From contig JBEIQE010000002.1 in assembly GCA_040376705.1 (NCBI GenBank), forward strand, positions 186,001-250,000: 64,000 nt of DNA, written 5' to 3'. Source of the DNA: JBEIQE01 sp040376705 (GTDB lineage Bacteria; Pseudomonadota; Alphaproteobacteria; UBA2400). The position numbers and the translations under genes were made by a program. Numbering within the stretch: the first letter of the stretch is position 1; each line of letters opens with the position of its first letter. Below, in pieces: positions 15,779-24,368 of this stretch. Under the pieces are notes generated by a model. It ran no database searches, had not been told where the DNA came from, and saw nothing but the letters and a program-made list of their open reading frames with translations.

Positions 15779-16178
15779 TCTTATCTCGCCTTTACCCGAA
15801 GCGATGATGCTTAGGCTGGCGGCTGATACGGCTGTGCAGGCTGTGCTCGGCAATCCGGTGCGCATTTACGATCATCGCCCCGCCATGGCAACCTTTCCTT
15901 ATGTGGTGGTGGCCTTAGGCGAGGGGCGTGATGTGGGTACCAAAACACTGGTTGTTAGCAGCCAGCTGGTTCAGCTGCAAATTTACTCGCGCCAACGCAG
16001 CGGCAAGGAAGTGCGGCAGGTATTGGCAGCACTAAAAGCTGCATTGCATGATGCTACGCTTATATTAAGCGCAGGCTCGGTTGCACGCTGTCAGGAAGAG
16101 TTTGTTTCGGTACGGTATGATGTGCAGGCCGAGGCCAGTACCGGCATGGCGCGCTATCGCGTTATTGTGTCTGACTAG
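15771..16178 (+). CDS. DUF3168 tail terminator-like protein
   Basis: A 135-aa protein starting at ATG 15771 and overlapping the previous gene by eight bases. It has the DUF3168 pattern: an N-terminal helix ending in VQAVLGNPVRIYDHRP, then ATFPYVVVALGEG, then LVQLQIYSRQRSGKEVRQVLAALKAAL, and a C-terminal strand region. This family caps the tail tube and sets the head-tail junction. Confidence 0.82.
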   Translation: MSDLISPLPEAMMLRLAADTAVQAVLGNPVRIYDHRPAMATFPYVVVALGEGRDVGTKTLVVSSQLVQLQIYSRQRSGKEVRQVLAALKAALHDATLILSAGSVARCQEEFVSVRYDVQAEASTGMARYRVIVSD

Positions 16179-16774
16179 GCCTTGCGCAGGGCAGGGGTCT
16201 GTAGCGCGCTCTTGCAATACGCGCGGATCTGCTGCGGCCCGCTCAGCGTCACAGGCTTATACACACTTGCGCCCTGGCGCGGCACAAGGTTATTGGCAAA
16301 GCTGGCGCGCATCTGGCGGCGCTGGAGATACTCAAGCAGCATCATCTGGTGGTACCAGGTGGCACTGGTCAGGGCGGTAGTATTGGCTTCTGCAATCAGG
16401 CGGTGAGATTCAAACTCGGCCTTCATGACCTGCTGGAATTCGCTGTCACTCGCCATGAAAGTGAGTGTGTGTTCGCGGTTGGGCAGGTGCGCATCGTTGC
16501 GCAAGATCTCCTGCTTCAGGTCGTAGGCATCTTCCCCGCCTTTTGGGGTGCCGCTCAGCCAGGCTAATACCTGGGCAAGGGTCAGTGGCTCTTCGCTATC
16601 GGCCTTCTGCTCGTCACGCGGTTTGGCAGCAGGGGCGAGTTGCCAGCGATCATTGAGCATGGCGAAGGTTGTATTCCTGTTCATGGGATCACCCGCAGCA
16701 CCCCGCAGGAACGCCCCTGTAGGGTTGGAAAGACGCGCTTTTGCCGCGACAGAAGAAAAAGGTTCCTTCGGCAT
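16175..16774 (-). CDS. opposite-strand accessory gene in tail operon, 199 aa
   Basis: An unknown minus-strand protein between the tail terminator and the tail tube gene; its stop overlaps the upstream gene's stop region by four bases. It is soluble and mostly helical, with SEEPLTLAQVLAWLSGTPKGG (residues 60-80) and a C-terminal LLEYLQRRQMRASFANNLVPRQG. An internal ATG (NRNTTFAML) 30 codons in is an alternative start. It is the third opposite-strand insert in the structural cluster. Confidence 0.55.
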   Translation of the reverse strand: MPKEPFSSVAAKARLSNPTGAFLRGAAGDPMNRNTTFAMLNDRWQLAPAAKPRDEQKADSEEPLTLAQVLAWLSGTPKGGEDAYDLKQEILRNDAHLPNREHTLTFMASDSEFQQVMKAEFESHRLIAEANTTALTSATWYHQMMLLEYLQRRQMRASFANNLVPRQGASVYKPVTLSGPQQIRAYCKSALQTPALRKA

Positions 16775-16855
16775 GATGCCAGCTTAAGCGCGGCAGCTTA
16801 ACAAAGCCCTCAAATGCAAAATTAACCAAATAACCCAAACACTTAAGGAGTGACT

Positions 16856-17260
16856 ATGCCTATCAGCAAGGGACGGACTTTACTGCTCAAAATCGGCTCG
16901 GGCGGCAGCGCCGTAACGGTAGCTGCCATGCGCACCACCCGCTTTTCGGTAAATGGCGAAACCGTGGACGCAACCCATAAAGACAGCGCCGGCCTGCGCG
17001 TGTTGCTTGATGCGGCGGGCGTGGCCAAGCTCACGGTCTCGGCATCAGGCCTGCTTTCGGGCTCGGCGCAGTCAACCGACTTCATCAACAAGACGCTGGC
17101 CCGCAGTATTGATGCCTACCGCCTTGAGTTTGATAACGGCGATGTTATTGAAGGCAGCTTCCAGTGCGTGCAGTTTGAAGCGGCAGGCGATTATAACGGT
17201 GAGCAGACCTATGCTCTCACGCTTGAATCAGCCGGCAGCCTTACGGTGACCGCAGCATGA
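16856..17260 (+). CDS. major tail tube protein (TP901-1/GTA gp9-like)
   Basis: A 134-aa tail tube subunit. AAGGAG sits five bases before the ATG at 16856, which decides the start over the in-frame GTG at 16850. It has the motif GRTLLLKIGSGGS, then VNGETVDATHKDSAG (a family hallmark) and GSFQCVQFEAAGDYNGEQTYALTLESAG near the end. It polymerises around the tape measure to form the tail tube. Confidence 0.88.
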   Translation: MPISKGRTLLLKIGSGGSAVTVAAMRTTRFSVNGETVDATHKDSAGLRVLLDAAGVAKLTVSASGLLSGSAQSTDFINKTLARSIDAYRLEFDNGDVIEGSFQCVQFEAAGDYNGEQTYALTLESAGSLTVTAA

Positions 17261-17592
17261 TCATCACGCTCGCAGGTCAAAAATATCAGCTACGCCCGAC
17301 CTTCAAGGCGCTATTGGCGCTGGAGGAGCGCACCGGCTTTGGCCTTATCACTTTGGCGAGAAGGTTTGCCGATGGCACATTCACACTGGCCGATGCGGCA
17401 GAGGTACTGCGGGCAGGCGCTGAGGGGGCGGGCGAGAAGCTACCGCTCAATATCGGCGAGCTGCTGGTGAGCCAGGGCTTGGCCGGTCTGGCGCAACCGC
17501 TCGCGCAGTTCCTGCACTTAGCCTTATCGGGAGAACCCGAGATGGGAAAAGCGCCATTACAGGCGAGCGGCTCAACTGGGGCCAGCTCCTAG
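17257..17592 (+). CDS. tail assembly chaperone, zero-frame product (GTA gp10 / TAC_11-like)
   Basis: A 111-aa protein coupled by ATGA to the tube gene. The opening ITLAGQKYQLRPTFKALLALEERTG is characteristic of GTA gp10-type proteins (Phage_TAC_11). It binds the tape measure during tail assembly. A -1 slippery heptamer at 17544-17550 near its end lets some ribosomes move into the frame that ends at 17747. The frameshifted product would be 98 residues of this gene plus 65 of the next frame (163 aa). Confidence 0.85.
   Translation: MIITLAGQKYQLRPTFKALLALEERTGFGLITLARRFADGTFTLADAAEVLRAGAEGAGEKLPLNIGELLVSQGLAGLAQPLAQFLHLALSGEPEMGKAPLQASGSTGASS
17544..17550 (+). other. programmed -1 ribosomal frameshift site
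   Basis: GGGAAAA is placed exactly as X_XXY_YYZ in the zero frame (ATG GGA AAA), so a -1 slip re-pairs as GGG AAA and continues at 17550. The new frame is the one carrying the TAC_6-like segment, which has no start codon of its own. This is the lambda G/GT and HK97 tail-chaperone arrangement. Confidence 0.82.
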
Positions 17593-17747
17593 GCTTTTGC
17601 GCGCATGAGCTGGGCTGGAGGCCAGCCGACTTCTGGCACGCCACGCCGCAAGACCTGCGCCGTATTTGTGAATACCGCCAGGATGGATTGGATCAGGCAG
17701 AAATGACGAAATTACGGGAGCTTCTCGCATGGAACTCGAACAACTGA
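17550..17747 (+). CDS. tail chaperone frameshift extension (GTA gp10.1 / TAC_6-like)
   Basis: This 65-codon frame reads NWGQLLGFCAHELGWRPADF, then WHATPQDL and further on TKLRELLAW. It matches the short Phage_TAC_6 family, whose hallmark is W-x-x-L-L...LG-x-x-P-x-x-F-W-x-x-T-P-x-x-L. The frame is open from 17424 but contains no ATG, GTG or TTG before the domain. It can therefore be made only as the C-terminal part of a -1 frameshift product of the preceding gene, or from an ATT/ATC codon. Its end overlaps the tape measure start by 19 bases. Confidence 0.78.
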   Translation, partial: SAITGERLNWGQLLGFCAHELGWRPADFWHATPQDLRRICEYRQDGLDQAEMTKLRELLAWNSNN

Positions 17748-18286
17748 TTGTCCGCATCGAGGCCAATACCAAGCCGCTGCAAACCGCGCTTGAGAGTATG
17801 GATAAAGAGGCGAGCGCCACCATGACCAGTATCGCGCGGCTGGGTGACCGCATGGCGACCAGCCTCACCTCGGCTGCTGTGCGCGGGGAAGGGCTTTCGG
17901 GCGTGCTGCGCGGCATAGCGCAAGATATCGCGGCTGTCACCCTGCGCGATACGGTCATCAACCCCGTGAGTGATATGCTCGGCGGGCTGATTGGCGGTAT
18001 ATTCGGGCGCGCGTCAGGCGGCAGTGTCAGCCCCAATACGCCTTATGTGGTGGGTGAGCGCGGGCCGGAGCTGTTTGTACCCAGCAGTGCAGGGCGCATC
18101 GAGAACAACCCGCAGAGTGGTGCTGGTGTTTCAGTCGCGCTCAATATCGATGCGCGTGGGGCCGAGGTTGGCGCCGCCGAGCGCTTGCGCAGTGTGGCGG
18201 GCGAAATCCAGCAACAGACCTTCAACGCCGTGTTCGCTGCCATGGAGCGCGGCGGGCGCTATGCACGCATGAGCGGGAGGCGCTAA
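17729..18286 (+). CDS. short tail tape measure protein (GTA gp11-like)
   Basis: A 185-aa protein in the tape-measure position. The N-terminus (LIVRIEANTKPLQTALESMD) and middle hydrophobic segment (MLGGLIGGIFGRASGGSV, about residues 83-100) are typical. So is PYVVGERGPELFVPSSAGRI, a motif seen near the C-terminus of many GTA-like tape measures. Tape length sets tail length, so this very short protein predicts a short tail, as in GTA particles. Confidence 0.82.
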   Translation: MELEQLIVRIEANTKPLQTALESMDKEASATMTSIARLGDRMATSLTSAAVRGEGLSGVLRGIAQDIAAVTLRDTVINPVSDMLGGLIGGIFGRASGGSVSPNTPYVVGERGPELFVPSSAGRIENNPQSGAGVSVALNIDARGAEVGAAERLRSVAGEIQQQTFNAVFAAMERGGRYARMSGRR

Positions 18287-19492
18287 ATGACCATCCTCAC
18301 TCTTCCTACTTCCCCCGCGTTTGCCAGCTCTAGCTTCGGGCTGGTGAGTAACACGCAGGTGTTTGAGAATCCACTCACGGGCCAAACGCAAACGCTTGAG
18401 CGTCCCGGCGCGCGCTGGCAGGCGCAATACACATTACCGCCCATGAAGCGCGCCCAGGCGGCTGTGTGGCAAAGCTTCTTCATGCAGCTGCGCGGAGGTG
18501 GCGGGCGCTTTTATGGGTATGATGCAGATGCCAAAACGCCGCGTGGCAGCGCGCTCGCTAGCCCCAATGCAGGGCGTAATGAAATTCGTAACGGTAATGC
18601 ATTGGGCGCACAGACGGGCACGGTAGGCAGCGGCGCGGTTGCGCCTACCTATTGGGCGTTTGGCGGGGCAGTTGGCCTCACGCGCAGTATTACCGGTATT
18701 GGGGTTGATAACGGCATCAGCTATATTGATGTACGGTTTGCTGGCACGCCCACAGCTAATACCTCGCTCACGTTTGATAACGGCACGCAGGTAGCCTGCG
18801 CTGAGGGCGAGGTATGGACCGGTAGTTTTTATTACAAACTGGCAGGCGGCGGGCTTACCAATATCAACGCCGTGCAGCAGTTCATCAGCCAGACGCAGAG
18901 CAATGGCACCATCAACATCAATACCTATAGCAACGTCGGCACGGTGGATTCCACCTGGCGGCGTGCGGTCTTTACCCGCACGCTCAGCGATACCACGCCG
19001 GATACAGTACGTCTTAAAAACGGCCTCTACCTTTCGCTTAACTCAGGGCAGGCGATTGATATCACCCTGCGCATCGGCCACTGCCAGCTCGAGAAAGCCA
19101 GCAGCGCTAGCGACTATGTGCCGACTGCCGGCACCGCGCGCGTTCGTGGTGCAGGCGCGAGGGTGGATGGTAATGCGGTTGCCGGTAACACCCTCGCCAC
19201 ATGGAACTGGCAACCAAACCTGGCGAATATATTGCGCGCGGGTGATTATGTAGCATTTGATACGGCCATGGGCCGCGCCCTGCATATGGTGCTGGCAGAT
19301 GTGAACAGTGATGCAAATGGCAGGGCTGTATTGCAGCTTGAGCCGCCGTTACGCACTCCGCCGCCTGATAACACAGCGCTCATCACCAGCAGCGCCAGCT
19401 GCATCATGGCGCTGAATGAAGCCAGCATTAATTGGCAGGTGGATGCGCAGGGCGTGTACCGTCTTGCATTTAGTGCGATCGAGAGGTTTTAA
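18287..19492 (+). CDS. distal tail protein with inserted carbohydrate-binding domain
   Basis: A 401-aa protein right behind the tape measure. The first 90 residues (PTSPAFASSSFGLVSNTQVF, then RPGARWQAQYTLPPMKR and GGGGRFYGYDAD) and the last 100 (AGDYVAFDTAMGRALHMVLAD to the end) form one tail domain known from rhizobial-type prophages, where it is usually near 200 aa. Between them, about residues 90-295, sits a beta-rich module ending HCQLEKASSASDYVPTAG. Its closing motif matches that of the head spike at 13442. The insertion probably adds a glycan-binding face to the tail tip ring. Confidence 0.7.
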   Translation: MTILTLPTSPAFASSSFGLVSNTQVFENPLTGQTQTLERPGARWQAQYTLPPMKRAQAAVWQSFFMQLRGGGGRFYGYDADAKTPRGSALASPNAGRNEIRNGNALGAQTGTVGSGAVAPTYWAFGGAVGLTRSITGIGVDNGISYIDVRFAGTPTANTSLTFDNGTQVACAEGEVWTGSFYYKLAGGGLTNINAVQQFISQTQSNGTININTYSNVGTVDSTWRRAVFTRTLSDTTPDTVRLKNGLYLSLNSGQAIDITLRIGHCQLEKASSASDYVPTAGTARVRGAGARVDGNAVAGNTLATWNWQPNLANILRAGDYVAFDTAMGRALHMVLADVNSDANGRAVLQLEPPLRTPPPDNTALITSSASCIMALNEASINWQVDAQGVYRLAFSAIERF

Positions 19493-20050
19493 ATGACCCG
19501 CGAAATCTCTTCCCTCACCCTTGCCGCTGGCAAGGCCGATGTTGCGCGCCCGGTTATTTTGGCGCAGCTCGACTTCATGTCCGGCACTGTGCGCGCCACC
19601 TCTGCCCCGTTTGATGTGACGGCGAATGGTGAGGTGTTTACCGGCGTGGGTAATCTTGGCGCAATCTCTGCCGTGCCAGAGGGGGCCGAGCTGCAAAGCT
19701 ATGCGGTTGAGCTGACGCTGAGCGGTATACCCGCACAGCTCATCTCCCTCGCGCTGGCGGATCAGTATCAGGGCCGCGAGGCCAAACTCTATTTGGCGCT
19801 GCTCGATGCGCAGCACCGCGTAAGCGGCACACCGCTGCTGCTGTTCAGGGGGCAGATGGACACGCTCGATATCGAGCTGGGCCAAACCGCTACACTCACC
19901 CTTACAGTGCAAAGCCGCATGGCGGATTGGGAGCGTCCGCGCTTACGGCGGTATACGCATGAAGACCAGCGCGCGATGTACCCCGACGATAAAGGCTTTG
20001 AGTTCGTGGGCCAGATGGCTGAGAAAAGCATTTACTGGGGCAGGGCGTGA
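19493..20050 (+). CDS. phage tail hub-associated protein, 185 aa
   Basis: Follows the distal tail gene without a gap. It shows a beta-rich core (PVILAQLDFMSGTVRATSAPFDV), LSLALADQYQGREAKLYLALLD-type strands and a conserved-looking end, RYTHEDQRAMYPDDKGFEFV. That end is common in tail proteins of alphaproteobacterial siphoviruses, in the slot of GTA gp13. It is probably part of the tail hub or baseplate. Its stop overlaps the next start by four bases. Confidence 0.7.
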   Translation: MTREISSLTLAAGKADVARPVILAQLDFMSGTVRATSAPFDVTANGEVFTGVGNLGAISAVPEGAELQSYAVELTLSGIPAQLISLALADQYQGREAKLYLALLDAQHRVSGTPLLLFRGQMDTLDIELGQTATLTLTVQSRMADWERPRLRRYTHEDQRAMYPDDKGFEFVGQMAEKSIYWGRA

Positions 20051-20451
20051 GGCGGCCTGACTGGGAAGCGCGTCTTTCAGTCCTGATCACCAACTGGCAG
20101 CACGCGCCGTTTGCATGGGGCGAGCGTGATTGCGCGCAGCTGGCGCTGGCAGTTCTTAAGGCCGTCTCGGCGCGTGATTGGGCACAGCTCAGCGTGCAAC
20201 CTTACAAAACCGCGCGCGGTGCCAGGGCGCTATTGCGCCAGCTTGAGGTCGCAGACATGGCAGAGCTTGCGGGCAAGCTGCTGGGGCCTGCGCTAGCCAT
20301 AAGTTTCGCGCGGCGCGGCGATTTGATTAGCTGCCACAGCCCATTCGGCCCTGCTTTGGGGGTGTGCCTTGGCACGCATGTAGCGCTATGCGGGCCGCAG
20401 GGGCTGATCTTCAAGCCGCTGCATGATGCTTTTTCCTGCTGGAGGATTTAA
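20047..20451 (+). CDS. DUF6950-like tail protein (NlpC/P60-type fold)
   Basis: A 134-aa protein. The motif FAWGERDCAQLALAVLKAV near residues 23-41 carries the Cys expected at the active-site position. It is followed by RRGDLISCHSPFGPALGVCLG, with the pattern RGD...G...GV typical of DUF6950. The slot is that of GTA gp14, a cell-wall peptidase thought to help DNA entry. The His part of a catalytic dyad is not certain (HVALCG is a candidate), so activity is unproven. Its stop overlaps the next ATG by one base. Confidence 0.7.
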   Translation: MRRPDWEARLSVLITNWQHAPFAWGERDCAQLALAVLKAVSARDWAQLSVQPYKTARGARALLRQLEVADMAELAGKLLGPALAISFARRGDLISCHSPFGPALGVCLGTHVALCGPQGLIFKPLHDAFSCWRI

Positions 20452-23267
20452 TGCCAAGTGTTGTTGCAGGCGCTGTTGTGGGCGCTATCGGCCTGAGCGG
20501 TGTTGTGGGGACCGTCGTTACTGCTGTTATTGGCGCGGGTATGAGCATGGCGGTCAACTCGCTGGTGATCAAGCCTACCAAGCGCCGGGGTACATCGCTA
20601 AGCGCTAGCGAGCGCACCGAGATTGTACGCAGCGCCGTCACCCCGCGCCGTATCATCTACGGCCGCGCGCGCGTAGCGGGGCCGCTGGTGTTTGCCTATA
20701 CAACCGATGCGCCCGATACCGGCCGCAAGAACCAGATCCTGCACATGATTGTGCCGGTTGCTGCACATGAGGTGCATGGCTATGGGCATATCTTCATCAA
20801 TGATGAGCTGACGCTGCTCAGCCCGATTGCCGGTAGCGATGGCTGGAAGGTGCCGCCCGTGGGCAGCCGTTACCTGTTCAATAACCGCCAGCAAACCGGC
20901 GTAAGTGCGGTCAATGGTATTCAGTATCGCGAGTATTATGGCACCGCCACACAGACGGCGGATGCTTACCTGCGCCGCGATGTGCCGGTATGGACCGCCA
21001 ACCACCGCCTGCAGGGTACAGCCTATATCTACTTCAAGCTCGGCTGGGACCAGAACATGTGGGCGGGCGGCCTGCCCAATCTGAGCATGATTGTGGATGG
21101 CCGCAAGCTGTATGACCCGCGCACGGGTACCACATACTGGGGTAACAATCCGGCGCTGTGCATCCGCGATTATCTGCTGAGTGACTTTGGCCTCTCCTGC
21201 CAGCCGGATGAGATTGATGAGGATAGCTTCATTGCCGCCGCCAATCTGTGCGATGAGGTGGTGGTGCACCCCAACGGGGTGCAGTACCGCCGCTATAACT
21301 GCAATGGGGTTATTTCGCTGGACGAAAAACCCATCGATATCATGGAAAAGCTGCTCTCCACCTGCGCGGGCGCGCTGGTGTATTCGCAGGGTAAATACCG
21401 CCTCTATCCGGCTGCATTGCGCACACCCGTCGTTTCGATTGACGATAGCCAGCTGCGTGGGCCGGTGGTGGTACGCCCGCAGCCGCCGCGGCGCGAGCGG
21501 GTAAACACCGTGCGCGGCACCTACATCGAGCAGACCATCAACTGGCAGGCCAGCGAGTTTGGTGCCGTTACCAGCCCCAGTTATGTAGCGCAGGATGGCG
21601 GCATTACCTATACGCATGACCTTGACCTGCCTTTTACCATTGATGTGCATATGGCGCAGCGTCTTGCGCGTTTACAGCTTGAGCGTTCGCGCCGCGCGCT
21701 TACGGTTGAAGTGCCGTGCAATCTTTCGGCCCTCGATGTCGCGGTGATGGAGCCGGTGCGTTTGAGTGTGCAGCAGCTCGGTTGGGTTGATAAAACCTTT
21801 ATCCCGACCGAATGGAAGCTCTCACCCGAAGGCGGGGTTGATCTGGTCATGATCGAGGATGATCCGGGGCTTTATACAATTTACAACAGCCCGGTGGCCG
21901 ATGTGCCGCCCACACTGGTGTTGCCCAATATCTATCCTGATGCCCCTTTGCTGAGCCTGAGCGAGCATGATGGCAGCCTGGTGGTAGCGCTTACGGGCCT
22001 CAACGATGCCTTCATCAGCCAGACCGAAGTGCAATACCGCCTCTTGGGCGAAAGCGTCTGGGAGAGTGCGGGTAGCGGCGAGGTGGTGGCGATAGCCAGC
22101 GTAAGCGCAGGCCAGACTTACGAGCTGCGCGCCCGCGTGATCAACACGCTGGGGATTGCCTCGGGCTGGGCGACAGCCAGCCGCCAGATCATCGGGAATG
22201 CAGCTCCGCCAGCTGATATTGCTGTGCTGCAGGGCAGTCTGGTCGATAGCACGCTCTACCTCAGCTGGGCTGCGCCGCAGGGTGTGGGCTTGCGTTACCG
22301 CCTGCGCTGGTCGCCACTCACAAGCGGGGCGATTTGGACCAGCGCGGTGGATGTGGCAGGCGCCATTACCAGTACACAGGCCAGCGTGCCCGCGCGGCTG
22401 GGCAGTTATATGCTCAAGGCGCTCGATGCCTTTGGCCGCGAGAGCGCCAATGCCGTAAGTTATGTAAATCTGACGCCCGACCCGCGCGGGGCCAATGTAG
22501 TGGCCACCCTCAGCGAGGCACCAGCCTTTAGCGGTGCCAAGAGCAATGCCAGTGTGAACGGCGCCAACCAGCTGGTTATCGCCAGCCTCATGGCGTTTGA
22601 TGCGCAAGCAGGCAATCTCGATAGCGCCTCAGGTAATTTCGATAGCGCAGGCGGTGGCCTCTCGCCTGAAGGTGTGTATGAGTTCGCCAGCGTGCTTGAC
22701 CTTGGCGCAAGTTATATCGCCCGTATCTCGGCCGCGGTTGAGGCAGATGTGATTGATCTGGTCACCGACATAGACGGCGCAACTGACAGCTTTGATACAC
22801 GCCAGGGCAATTTTGACGGTGCAGCGCCCAGTGCGGTGGATGTACTGGTGGAGGTCTCAACCACAGCAGGCGACCCTGCAGGCTCACCCAGCTGGAGTAG
22901 CTGGCAGGCCATTAGCGTGGGCGATTTTGTGGGGCGCGGATTCAGGTTCAGGGCGCGGCTCATTAGCACCAACCCCATGGCTACACCTGCGGTGACTGCA
23001 CTGAGTGTGAGCCTCGATATGCCTGACCGCGTAGCCGCTGCCAATGGCAGTGTAAGCGCGAGTGGGGGAGATAGTATTACCTTTACCCCAGCGTTCAAGG
23101 CCACGCCGGCCATCAGCATCACGCCGAGCAATCTGACGAGCGGGGATTACTTCACCATCACCAGCCAGAGCCGTAGTGGCTTTACCGTGCAGTTCAAGAA
23201 TAGCGCTGGTACCGGCATTTCCCGCACCTACGACTGGGTGGCGCGCGGTTATGGCAGGCAACAATAA
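20451..23267 (+). CDS. tail tip / host specificity protein (J-like)
   Basis: A 938-aa central tail-tip protein. The N-terminus has Gly/Val-rich helices (VVAGAVVGAIGLSGVVGTVV). A phage-tail J-type domain follows (RRIIYGRARVAGPLVFAYT, about residues 65-85; VPVWTANHRLQGTAYIYFKLGWDQN; YWGNNPALCIRDYLLS). Fibronectin-type III-like segments occupy about residues 500-680. The end is a repetitive, adhesive-looking region (GNLDSASGNFDSAGG, later DSFDTRQGNFDG). It probably contacts the receptor and opens the path for DNA. Confidence 0.85.
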   Translation: MPSVVAGAVVGAIGLSGVVGTVVTAVIGAGMSMAVNSLVIKPTKRRGTSLSASERTEIVRSAVTPRRIIYGRARVAGPLVFAYTTDAPDTGRKNQILHMIVPVAAHEVHGYGHIFINDELTLLSPIAGSDGWKVPPVGSRYLFNNRQQTGVSAVNGIQYREYYGTATQTADAYLRRDVPVWTANHRLQGTAYIYFKLGWDQNMWAGGLPNLSMIVDGRKLYDPRTGTTYWGNNPALCIRDYLLSDFGLSCQPDEIDEDSFIAAANLCDEVVVHPNGVQYRRYNCNGVISLDEKPIDIMEKLLSTCAGALVYSQGKYRLYPAALRTPVVSIDDSQLRGPVVVRPQPPRRERVNTVRGTYIEQTINWQASEFGAVTSPSYVAQDGGITYTHDLDLPFTIDVHMAQRLARLQLERSRRALTVEVPCNLSALDVAVMEPVRLSVQQLGWVDKTFIPTEWKLSPEGGVDLVMIEDDPGLYTIYNSPVADVPPTLVLPNIYPDAPLLSLSEHDGSLVVALTGLNDAFISQTEVQYRLLGESVWESAGSGEVVAIASVSAGQTYELRARVINTLGIASGWATASRQIIGNAAPPADIAVLQGSLVDSTLYLSWAAPQGVGLRYRLRWSPLTSGAIWTSAVDVAGAITSTQASVPARLGSYMLKALDAFGRESANAVSYVNLTPDPRGANVVATLSEAPAFSGAKSNASVNGANQLVIASLMAFDAQAGNLDSASGNFDSAGGGLSPEGVYEFASVLDLGASYIARISAAVEADVIDLVTDIDGATDSFDTRQGNFDGAAPSAVDVLVEVSTTAGDPAGSPSWSSWQAISVGDFVGRGFRFRARLISTNPMATPAVTALSVSLDMPDRVAAANGSVSASGGDSITFTPAFKATPAISITPSNLTSGDYFTITSQSRSGFTVQFKNSAGTGISRTYDWVARGYGRQQ

Positions 23268-23285
23268 ACACACAAGGAGCACACC

Positions 23286-24118
23286 ATGTCCCAACACGAT
23301 ATGAACATCGCCAATCAGGGTTTTCCGGCTTTCCGTACCGACCTTAACAACGCGCTGGTGGCTCTCGCCAGCCTCTCAAGCGGGCTGCAGCGCCTGCCAC
23401 GCCCACGCAGTACCAGCTGTGGCTCGATACCGCTACCAGCCCCTTGGTGCTGAAGTTTTATGACGGGTCAGACTGGATTGCGCTGAGCCAGATCAACGCC
23501 AGCAGCAATGTAGCCGTGCCAGTCATGGCAAATGATGCGCTCTCGGGCGATAAAGTGCATAGCGGCACTATCTCCGACTTCGCCTCAACCGGCATTGACG
23601 ATAACGCTACGGCCCTGCGTATTACCGTGAGTGATGCCGAAACAGTGGTGAACGAGAGCGGCGCCGCGCATGATACGCGCATTGAGGGCGATAGTGATGC
23701 CAACCTGCTGGTCGCCAAAGCCAGCACCGATAGAGTGGGCATCGGCACCAATGCGCCAGCCGAGAAGCTGCAGGTGGCGGGCGTGGTGCGCGCCAGTGCC
23801 TTTACTTCGCATACATTTACATTGATGGATGATACTGCCACCTCGATTGACCTTGGCGCCGCCGCCAGCGGCATGTGCTTTATCAGCTCATTCGGCAGCG
23901 TGGCGCGCGGGGCGTTTTTCTTCAAGGTCGGCGCCAGCCCGGCAGCAGATAGCGCCATCGCTACGCCCGGCACACTCGGCACCGGCACGTTGAGCGGCGC
24001 TACGGGTGTGGATGGCGATTTTACCATTCGCACGCATACCGATAACAAAATCTATTTTGAAAACCGTACGGGCGCATCAGTCAGCTTTACCGTGGCGCTG
24101 GTAGCGCGCCATGTCTGA
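23286..24118 (+). pseudogene. tail fibre-like gene split by a one-base frameshift
   Basis: AAGGAG and ATG at 23286 start a frame (MSQHDMNIANQGFPAFRTDL) typical of a common prophage fibre family, which runs out at a stop at 23451-23453. The family sequence continues in the -1 frame as TPTQYQLWLDTATSPLVLKF and reaches 24118. One extra base in the G run at 23382-23384 would restore a single frame of about 277 residues, reading SSGAAAPATPTQYQ through the junction. The downstream part has only a TTG at 23444 as a start. The C-terminus resembles receptor-binding beta structures. It could be a real mutation or a sequencing error. Confidence 0.75.
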
Positions 24119-24368
24119 ATTAGCTGATCAAATAAGCTTTGCGCATCAACTCGGCCAGCTGGAAGGGCGGATTAATGCCCTCGAGCGCAAGGTCGATGCC
24201 TTTGAGCAGCGTATCGAGGGCCGTCTTGGCGCAATCGAAAGCAAGCTCGATAATCTCGCTACGCTGCTTAATCTCGGGCGCGGCGGCTGGCAGGCATTGG
24301 CCCTCATCGGCGCTGTGCTGGCCAGCATCCTGAGCGCGATTGCGTGGGTGCTGCAGCATGCACGGTGA
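24111..24368 (+). CDS. small coiled-coil membrane protein, holin/lysis accessory-like
   Basis: An 85-aa protein. Residues 8-52 form a clear coiled coil (QLEGRINALERKVDAFEQRIEG), followed by one membrane helix near residues 60-80 (WQALALIGAVLASILSAIAWV). The architecture resembles XhlA-type haemolysin/lysis proteins. It begins the lysis module, overlapping the fibre frame by eight bases and the toxin gene by eleven. It might be a second holin beside the 3TM holin at 26884. Confidence 0.65.
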   Translation: MSELADQISFAHQLGQLEGRINALERKVDAFEQRIEGRLGAIESKLDNLATLLNLGRGGWQALALIGAVLASILSAIAWVLQHAR

